DNA of 64,000 nt, taken from positions 17,895,460-17,959,459 of the forward strand of contig OY759223.1 in the NCBI GenBank assembly GCA_963662175.1, read 5' to 3'. The notes under the pieces are model-generated. The model saw only the letters and a program-made list of their open reading frames with translations. It did not search any database and was not told the origin of the DNA. This DNA is from Aradus depressus (Eukaryota; Arthropoda; Insecta; Hemiptera; Aradidae). Positions 1 to 10,500 of this stretch are shown in pieces (within the stretch, counting starts at the first letter, position 1; every line of letters begins with the position of its first letter). Both the position numbers and the translations under genes were made by a program.

Positions 1-660
1 CTTCAATGATATTGACAATTGTCCGGTTAGTTGAATTTGACTTTTATTAGAAGCTATTTTGTGTGGAGTCTGTCTTCATTTTTGACATTTCAAGTTGAGT
101 AGTTCAATGATTGGTAAGATGTGTGCGAAAAAACATAATTATTGTCATTATTATAAATGTAAAGTCGCTTCGCAATTGGAACGCGTGCCTGGTCGTGCCC
201 ACCTTTCGCATTAAATCATCTAACCAGCTATGTATCATTTAACCTAAAAACTTTGATTCGCGCCTTGCTTTTTTTTTTTTTTTTTTTTACTGAATCTAAT
301 AAAAATAAATTTTTACTTCGGTGTTTGTATGGACATTTTGACATGATATTTCCTTTCGATAAATTGAATATATGTACGGTAGTTTGTGTATATATTCCTT
401 CTGGTATAGACAAGTATTATAATTTCAAAAAACGTAGTTTCTCAACTTAGATATTGATTTTCGGCTGAATCTTAACTCAAGTACCCTAAAAACTGCTTAT
501 GTAATGAATGTATCGATAAGAAATTTCATGTTAATCCTAAACCCCATGAAAAGATGGGTTCACCTCTGAAACACTTGTAACTTCCAATGTTATTGAGTAA
601 GACACCTATTGATTCTTTGTGGTTACTAACAAATGGCTCATAGTATTGGTTTTTTTTTAG
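1..660. other. Upstream intron sequence of Ect2, no exon seen
   Basis: I found no coding exon here. It contains a T run (270-289) and, at 478-610, a degraded piece of dispersed repeat A recognisable by the phrases aatgaatgtatcgataag and acacctattgattc. The last bases (642-660) are the T-rich tract and AG acceptor of the first Ect2 exon in the window. Confidence 0.5.
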
Positions 661-780
661 CCTCACCTCGTTTCATCGCATCGCAGCTTCATCGCCAGAT
701 GTGAAGTGACTGAACTGAGCGAGGGACTTAGCGGCCGTGGAGATGCCTTGGTTCTTTACCTCTTCACAGACGTACTCGAG
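661..780 (+). CDS. Ect2: Ect2 exon a (PH domain, first part)
   Basis: 120 nt, phase 0 at both ends. The acceptor is a T run plus AG at 659-660; the donor is GAG|GTAACT. It encodes LVSSHRSFIARCE followed by GRGDALVLYLFTDVLE, matching the ECT2 PH-domain start (SSHRS, LFLFNDCLE in human). No in-frame ATG is involved, so this is an internal exon. Confidence 0.9.
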
Positions 781-1470
781 GTAACTTGAACTTGAGCATT
801 GCTATACTTTCTCCAAACTGATATTACACGTAGATCCATTAGTCAGTGATCTCGCGAATATAACAAAAACAGAGCGCGCCGCTATGCGTGCTTGCTTACT
901 GAGTTCAAGATCGGAGGTTTGAAATCAGGCCTTTTTATCTGAGAGGTACACACTGTCCTTCGGATGGGACGTTGAGAGATGGTCCCAAGCCTGTACGGTA
1001 TCACGTACTCATTAAAGACTCCTATACTAGGTAAATAAAAATTTAGGGTAGGCAAAATTTAGGACTTCCACAGTAGAGTCGGGCTCAAGTCCACCAGAGC
1101 GACGAAAGAGTTCTCGCAGTTTAATAGATTTTAGGGCGCCGATAGCTCAGTGGTATGCGAGCTTGCCTTCTGAGCTCAAGGTCGTGGGTTCGAAAACCGG
1201 CCGAGGCCCTTAGTTTATTTTATCTGGGAGGTAAAATAAACTTAAGCACGCCATCCAAGCGATCGTCCCAAGCATGTACGGTATCACGTACTCATTAAAG
1301 ACCTCTATCCTAAGTAAATGAACATTTAGGACTCCCACTGTAGAGTCGGGCTCATTGCCACCAGAGTGACGAAAGAGCGAAAGGAAAAAAAAATGGTACT
1401 CAATTTCAAGTTCATTTTATAATGAAGTTCCTGTTTCAATTATAATAGATATAATCTTTGAAATTACATA

Positions 1471-1519
<49 letters not shown>

Positions 1520-4500
1520 CACATATAATTACACAGCGAAGTCAACTGACACCAGTGTTGCCACTTAAGTGTGTATTTTTCGTTTTTAGTTCCTCACCTA
1601 CAAGAAAAAAAGGGAAATTATGCAATCGATCAGAAAATCAATGTTGAGTTTTCACCGGAATTTTATGTTTTTCGATCCTTTGATTTCAAAAATGTGAGGA
1701 GGAGGTCCCATAGTCAATAGTCTCAGAAAAATGTAATAAATAGAAGGCACATGGTTCTTAGATCCCATGGGTTACAAAGAGCACAAAAGTACACTGGATA
1801 TTTAACATGTTGTATTTTTCTGTTGCAGGTCTCTAAGAAAAGATCGAAGGCGTTCAACTCATTGAAGAGCCCGAGCACGTTAGCCAACTGTAAACCTTAT
1901 AAACACATCAAACTGATATCTCTGGCCACCATCAGGCGTGTCTTCGACATTATAGAAACTGAAAGTTAGTTTTTATTATTATTTCTTCCTTTCTACACAG
2001 TTGTTTACAGTCAGGTCGGTGAATCATGCCCATTGGACCATTGAAAAGTTGCGTGGGAGTGAGCTGCGATGTTGCCTCTTGCTCTTGTTAACTCCCGCCC
2101 ATCATTTGCAATCCCACAATTACCTGCTTAGTTTCTTTTTTTTTTTTGTTTTACGTGAAAACGTCTATTCGCTCGTTAAGCACAGTGATAACCGGTCAAA
2201 CTTTCTTGTGTTACAAAATACCATCAGATTTCAATCGATAATAACTACGAGACTAATAATGCGATAACAACGGTTGAGGTCACAATGGATAGAGCATGTC
2301 TGTACGTGTTTGTTTTGCCTGTGACGTTATCGGGCTAGTGTGGGCGCCGGCGGATGATTGTTGCGAATTAGCGTTGTGTTAAATTAGAAATTAGTGTAGC
2401 GTAATAACGCGTTTAGATAGGACGTTGATTCGGGTGTCATTGTAAAGAGCTTGAGGAGCATTACTAGGACTCAAAGTGAAACAATATAAATATTCGCCGA
2501 AATGTATGTAACAATCGGGATTAAATTGAAAATCGCAAAAAAAATTAAAGATGTCGTCTCCTATGAATCGTAAATGTGCTCGCATCAAAAGGAATTTAAA
2601 AAACCTAAAAAGTCTAGTGCCGAGCAAATGCAAGAGCTGCGGCAGCATCAAAAATAAAATGAAAAATGATTTTAGTTTTCACGGAAAATCTACGGTGTGG
2701 ATCTTGACTACGCCTTAATGTTTTTTTTTCTTTATTTTATAAAAAAATTAAAGTGAAAATTTGTTTTTTTAAATTTCCCAGCTATATGAAGTATAGAGGA
2801 AGTTATGTGCTCATCCAGAAATTTGATGCTGCGTTTTCAACTCATTTTCTTGTTTTCCAACCTCCAATATTCCAAAAATGAAAAAAAAAAGAAATATGTA
2901 TTTTTGCCTGTGAACACGATAACTCTTGATGAATGAATGTATATACAGGAAATTGTATGTGTGTATCCAGAACCCTTTAAGGACGACATCTATTGATTTT
3001 GAGCCAAATCGGCCAAAGAGAAGGGGTGGATTAGAGGGGATTAGGAGAGAAACCTAACACAAAAATTATAATAGCTGCCGTTGTAATGAATGTATTGACA
3101 TGAAATTTCATATATATATATTCAAAACCCTATAATAAGGACGACACTTATTAATTTTCAGTGGAAGCAACCGAAGGAGAAAGGGTCTGAATGAATGTAT
3201 CGCATGAAATTTCATTTTTTAATTCAAGACCCCAGTGTCTATTAATTTTCCGCGAAATCTAATATTCATAAGCCGCTGCGTAATTCAAGTATATTTTTGC
3301 CCAAACTTAATTGCATTGCCGGTGATTTGTCGATTTTTTTTTTTTTTTTTTTTCAGTGAGTTGGAAAACACGAAATATTGGTGAATAATAACGAAATTAC
3401 GGACCGATTACATAACTTCCCCTATACTTTGTGTAGCTGGCAAAGTAAAAATGTTACTTTACTCCGTGGAGTGGGGGAGAGGTTCTTGCGGACAGCATAG
3501 TGTTTACTTGACTGTAGTAAGGAGCATTGGTTGTCCATTGTCTAATGATGTGTACTTTTGTTGTATGTTGTAGTGTGTCACAATGTGTTCGCCCTGATGT
3601 GCCGGTCCACTGAAGACCTTAAAGAGAAGCTATACTCGTTTACAATAACCGACGATGAGGTGGAAAAGACGGGCTTCTTGAAATCTCTCTGTCGACAGAC
3701 TGCCAATCAAGCCTGTCGTCCTGATGCTGTAAGTTGTTACATATTTTATTTTCATTATATTAAAGCGTATATTTGAATGTTTTTTATTAATTAGTTTTAA
3801 TTGACTATTGCTAATTTCTGCCAAGCGCTCGACACTGAACGTGCCTCCTTCAGGGCCTGTATTGACATATATACATTATTAATGAGGCGATGTATGCTAT
3901 TAAAACTGTGACTTAAGCAATATTTAACATTTAAATTATTTACACCAAAAACAACTGAAATATTATATCTAAACAAAAACAATAATTGTAATATAATTAT
4001 TATAAACTAAATATAAACGTATATCATGAGTGAACATTTAAAAACAACAAAAACAAAAATAGCCTTTTTGTAGACAACAATAGCTGCTTTTGCACAAAAT
4101 TATTTTTACTATGTGTTCTTTGTATGTTGAAGAATATTTTTATCGAAAAAAAGTCGAAGTTTGTACGTTAGAACACTGAAAAAAACGTCTCAAAAAAATT
4201 GGTGTCCCATGGTGAACCGAAAAGGGCTTCGCCCGGATTTTTACATTTGAAATCGAAAAATTCTATTTTGCTCGAGAATTTTATCTCTCAATTGATTTGA
4301 TTTCGTTTTTCGGTGATTATTCCTCCGTTGTATGTTCGAATTCAGATTTTTTTAGTAGTAAACCATCGTCACCGTGTCCACTACCATCGTGGCAAACAAT
4401 GTGATCGGTAAAGGGGTTTAGGAGGAGTACGAGTACAACGAAATACATGAGTCGCCTAAGAAAGAGCTTCGTAAACTCAGCTCAATAAACAAAACATTAT

Positions 4501-7500
4501 ATTTTTCAAACAAAACACCAAAATGTGGTCACATATAAAATAAAGAATCTCAAAAACAACCTAAATCTATATATATATATTATAATACATAATACATATG
4601 TATATGTATATATGTATTATAATAGAGGGCGCCAGTAGCTCAGAGGTAGCATCATTGTGTCATTTCATGTTATGTCTTTGAAGGATTGTGAAAGTGCACT
4701 GTTTGATTCATTCAATATATATAATAGTTGTAGGAATATTGAGGGTCAGTCAAAGATGGAAGAAAACCCTATTCAAATGCCAACGTTTCGATATATTTTA
4801 TATCATCATCAGGGCCTACAAACTTGGGGAGGAAATCAAGATTATAATCACAAATAAACAAAAGGCCCTTGTAGACCCTGATGATGATATAAAATATATC
4901 GAAACGTTGGCATTTGAATAGTGTTTTCTTCCATCTTTGACTGATCCTCAATATTCCTACAATTAGAATCTACAGTCGCAAATCAACATCTATATATAAT
5001 AGTATTAAAATATACTTATTAATTTTCAGGAGAATTTTTTAGCTACGTTGGACCCTAAAAATTTGGACATCGAAACGAGTGATGTTGGCCTTGGAACTCT
5101 GGGGAAAGCTTTTAAGTTAGTAAAACTGTTTGCCTACTTATAGCACTGCTCTACTACTTCAACTATCGCACGCTTTTTAGTTTAGTAAATTATATTTATG
5201 TTTAAAATACGCTTTAGTTTTGATTCTATAAGCTATTTCTTATTTAATCTTTGTTATATTATTCATTAGATTATTTACAATGTTATTTTATTTTAAATGG
5301 ATAATACAAAAAAATAAAAATAAAAAAGTTTGAAAAATATACACTGGTTCTGTCTGCTTTTTATTTAGTTTTTCCGTTTCTTATGTTTTGTCTCTATGTT
5401 TATTCAATATAATCTTGGTATTTGGTAGCTTGGTGTTGGTGCCTCTTTTTCTCTGTAGTCACTTTCCGCTTTATCCTTATTTAAAATGTATTATATATGT
5501 TTTTATAAAATGTACGATAATTGTATGTTAATTATTTACTGTTTTTATTTATTTGTTTAAAAGAGATCATTTTTATTTGTACTTTTGGCCACGTGTTTAC
5601 TTCCGGAGCTACACCAACGGTCAGATATTCGTTGCGGAGTTTTCAACAGAATTTTATGTTTTTCGATCTGATTCCAAAAATTAAAAAAAAATATTTTAAT
5701 ATGTGTGTTTGTGTCTGTGAACACGATAACATGAATGTATCGACACAAATGTTATATGAGTACCCAGAATCCTTAGGGGGGCTCGATGTTATGAACATGA
5801 AGTTTCATGTTTATAGTTTAAGGCGCCGTTCATACTAAGGCGAGATATCGTAAGCGATATACGATGCGCGACACGCACAGACAGATTCTTGAAATCTAAA
5901 AGGAGGCGATAGAAAAGGTTCACATCCACGCGATTGCACAACATATCGTAAGTGACATATCTCTCGAAGTACCACTTGCCAGTCTCGTCTGCGATTAGTC
6001 TCGAACGATATTTCAAGCTGTGAACATGACGGGAAGAAGATAAGACAATTCTGCAATTATTTTCATTAATACTGCTGTTTATATTCATATCTATATAACT
6101 TATAGTAATCAGAAGTTTTTCATCTGAAGAAATAGCCTTCCTGAAGTGTGTATCTTTTTTTTCAAGGGTTCGTGACACTAGGCTTTTCAGAAAATGAAAG
6201 TTTTCAGGATTCATTCGGTAAAACTCGCTGAATTTTGATTTCATGTTGAGACAGCTCTCGAGAAACAACAGCTGAGCTATGGTGCACGTTGGTAAGATTG
6301 TAGGGATGTACCCAGTATTTCCTTTTTCTTCTCATCCTATAGCCACTACAACGTCTTCCTCACTTGAGCTCATATTTGTAACTGAAGTACTGAGAATTGT
6401 GTTTCCACCAGAATTTTTATCGCCCGCTGTCATGAACCTTCCTAGCAATATATTCCTTACGATATATCTCTTATCTTATATCGCCTTAGTATGAACGGCG
6501 CCAAAGTCCAAAGAGCGATATCGGCTGAAGAGAAAGGGGGGTTCAGGGGATGGGTTCAATTTAAAAATTCTAATAACTGCCGATGTAAGGAGTTTATCGG
6601 CACAAAATGTAGTATGAGGATTTAGGAGCCCCTATGTATGTGAACTGTTGAATATTAGCACCAACGGTCGACTGGTTTCGAAGGGGGAGCGAAAAGTTAA
6701 TTGATTGATTCATTCTGAGGAGGTAGATTGCAGATGACCGACGACTTTTTTGTTTTCTTATTCTCGTTTTTCTTGCAGTGAATGTACCTTAAGACGTGAG
6801 CTCACCAGTTTTAAGCTAAACCGAACGGTTTCCATAGATTTGTAATAAAAAGTCGGTGAATCAGGTACTTTTTTTTTTTTTTAATAAAATTTCATGACAA
6901 TTCATTCATTACATCGGCAGTTATTGGGATTTTCGTCTTGAGCTCCTTTTCTGGTTCCTCCCTCCCCATTGGCTCATTCCACTAAAAATTAATAGATGTT
7001 GTCCTTAGAGGGCTTTGCGTTTACATGTGTAATTTCATGTCAATGCGCACTTTGTTTCAATAAACATCACGGAAAAAATGAAAACTGTCATAGTGAAATC
7101 TACGCAAATAGTGAAAAACTTGTATGAAAGGTATTTTCTGTTTACAAATAGGTATTTACAACTTTAAAATTGTTTATATAACAAGCAAATTTGCTAAAAG
7201 AGCAAAATGTGGCACAAAGTATCAAGAGGGGGGAAATCATCCAGTGTTGACACTCCCTAGGCAGTTGAACGCATAACTCACTGTCACTGACGCTACTAAG
7301 GAGGTCTCTAGGCCATTAGCGCTTAAGGCGTCGTTGAGGAAGTGTGGCAGAATGGAGGTCGCGGACTAGAGGATTACTGTGAGAACTAAAGAAGGAAAGT
7401 GACATTTTGTGCCTGGATTTAGATACTTGGGGTGACGAGAGGAATGCTGAGGTCAGTATGGAAGGTTTTTTTTCGAAACTTAGTAAGGAGCATTGGCTAT

Positions 7501-10500
7501 TGTACGAAGGATTTTGCATTTGAAGGGATTGCGCGATCTTAGTAACAGTTTGTAACGTCTGTTCATTTTTTGTCTTTTCAGTCACGTGTCAGGGTACCAT
7601 GTTAGTAACTTGTCGCGTAGAAGATAGAGAACGTAGTTTATTGAATGGACGGGATTATAGTTGAGGTACACTGGAGGGCAGGGTTATTTGCGATGGAGTG
7701 TAAAGACGATGTGAACTGACTTATTATTGTTCTACGCAAAAATGTTATAAGAAGTATATTATTTTTTCATTAGCCGTCTTCAAGTAGAAAAATTATTTCA
7801 TTTTCAACTGCGGTAATGTTCAGATTTATATTGAGTCATTTTAACCATAATCGGCCAAAAAATCATGACCACCAAAAAAAAGTCCAAAAACATGATTTTT
7901 CGTTAAAACTCGATAAAAAAAAACAATAAAAAGCGTCTTAAAAATTTTTTTTTTCCCGATCATTAGTTTTAAAGGAGTAAAGTGATTTTTTAATGAAAAA
8001 TCTCGTACTTTATAAATATATAATTGGAAAAATGGTAATATCGTTTGAAAAAAATTGCTCACAAATTATTTTCGTAGCTGAGAGTTCAAACTTTGAGAAA
8101 ATTGTGTAAAAAATTTTTTTTTGCTTATACTTACCTTGAAAAATAGCTACGAGAAAAAAAAATCAAAAAATGTTCAAAAATTAATATCTCAAAAACACAA
8201 TCTCAGAATTCGCTGAAATTTTTACCAAAGTTTCTTCAAAGTCTGAACTTTCATCCTACAAATTTTCAGCCATGGTTATTCATACTGTTCAGAGATATGC
8301 ATTATTTAAATTTTAAAAACTTATTTTTACTCGTTTTAATAAATTTTCAATTTATAAGAGTGCATATCTCTGAACAGTATGAATAACCATGGCTGAAAAT
8401 TTGTAGGATGAAAGTTCAGACTTTGAAGAAACTTTGGTAAAAATTTCAGCGAATTCTGAGATTGTGTTTTTGAGATATTAATTTTTGAACATTTTTTGAT
8501 TTTTTTTTTTTCTCGTAGCTATTTTTCAAGGTAAGTATAAGCAAAAAAAAATTGTTTACACAATTTTCTCAAAGTTTGAACTTTCAGCTACCAAAATAAT
8601 TTGTGAGCAATTTTTTTCAAACGATATTACCATTTTTCCCATTATTTATTTATAAAGTACGAGATTTTTCATTAAAAAATCAATTTACTCCTTTAAAACT
8701 ATGATCGGGAAAAAATATTTTTTAAGGCGCTTTTTATTGTTTTTTTTATCGAGTTTTAACGAAAAATCATGTTTTTTGGACTTTTTTTTGGTGGTCGTGA
8801 TTTTTTGGCCGATTATGGTTAAAATGACTCTATTGCTATTGCTATTTTCTAAAATGGTTGATATATTCCAAAGGCTTGGTCACGTTAAGAAGGAAATGAA
8901 AAGAGGTTCAAAATTAAATTAAATTACATTTTTTAATATAATAATAATAATTTTTATTGTTTAAAGGGATCACCCGTATACAATTGAGTCAGTGGCCATT
9001 ACTTTTAACATAATGACACATACAAAGGAATACACATATAATACAATAATGACATATAAAGGAACCTAAGGTCATTAAGCGTGTACAAATGGAAAATCGG
9101 GAATAATAATAATTTTTATATTATTATATATAACTTTCCATATACTTCGTATAGCTGGGGAATTAATAACTAGATTAGATGAAAGAAGACATTCGATCTT
9201 TCAATGTTTATTTCTTTAAGTAATTAAGGGGTCGTTTTGAGGCAAAAGTTCTTCTTCAGCCCCTTCTATAACGTGTGTAGAATCGATCCATTAAGTAACT
9301 GGTCTGTGATAAGGGAGTAATTTCCATTTGATTGCTAAAATAAATTTAGTTTAATGCTGCCTTTTTTAGATAAAAATCAACTGAACAAGAAATAAGATAT
9401 CCTTAGGTCTAAGGAAACAGACAAAAGACAGGAAACATAGAACGAGAAGTAGGTCTGAAGGAGCTGTAAAACAGTTCCACGTTCATTAGAACAGTATAAT
9501 ACCAAGTGGACCCTCGATTATCCGCGCCTCCTGGTGCCAGAGGAAGTGCGGATAACCGAGGGTTTTACGTTTTGGGCATTAAATTTCTATTTACTCAAAT
9601 TAAACAATCATCTGATGAATTATAAGTCATTGTGCGGATGTTGATATTGAATAAATAATATATTGATGAATAAAAAAAAGAAAACATGAGAATGTGTATT
9701 TACTTACAGAAAGACTGACCCTTCACTTTCCTTAAACTTGGCACAGCATAATCGTTCAGCAAATCTACGAGCTGCATTTTTTGTTCCGTTCCACAAATCG
9801 TGACTCCTGAAGTTATCTGTCGTACAGACTCTCTGAGTGTGTATCCTGTACACCTGACAATGCTAACCAGCGAAATATATTGTGTATTTTATATAAATAT
9901 AGTGGAATTTTTTACTTGTTCTAAGCGTTTTATTCAGTAGTAAAAATCAACTACTTTACTATTTTCACTTGTTTCTTTTTTCATTATATTGTCTACTTTA
10001 TGCGATACACAATAAGTACACTTATACGATGCACAGTAAGTTAACGTGTTGTATTAAATCATCACAAATGGAAGGTCAAGGATGTGACGATGATTTTACG
10101 TTTGCGTTTTGGAGAGGGGAAACACTGCATCTACCTCAAAAAGTCCTGCTGTAACTAAGTAACGAAGTTACACTTCAAAAATAAGAAGCCAGTGAAGAAA
10201 TAGTTGTTAATAGTGAAGTATGTTTTAATGAAATTTCATGTTAATTTTCAGATTTGCTTCAAGAACGCGTATGAAAGTTGGTCGAGCTTTTTCCTTCAAT
10301 AAAACACCAAGTAAATTGAAGCGTGCTGTGTCGACCATGATGTCTCCCTTTGGATCTACCAATAATCTGACTCCAGCCACTCAACTTGCTCAGATGCGGC
10401 TAGCCAGTTGTACCAATATTTCTGTAAGTATAATAATATTTATTTCCGTTAAACCATAACAAGTCAATATGATACTTCATAAGAATGTAGACATTTTAAG

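Larger units (their letters stand above)
5591..6885 (+). repeat. Repeat A copy split by a Harbinger insertion
   Basis: 5591-5821 holds the opening part (gagttttcaacagaattt, gtgaacacgataac) and 6503-6885 the closing part (aataactgccgatgtaagg, cgactggtttcgaagg, gtgaatcaggta). The two halves are contiguous in other copies, so the Harbinger element entered this repeat later. Confidence 0.75.

Noticed and set aside
8701..8922. 73-codon ORF rich in Phe/Leu
   Set aside because: It lies in the right arm of the palindrome and is low complexity; the left arm copy is broken.
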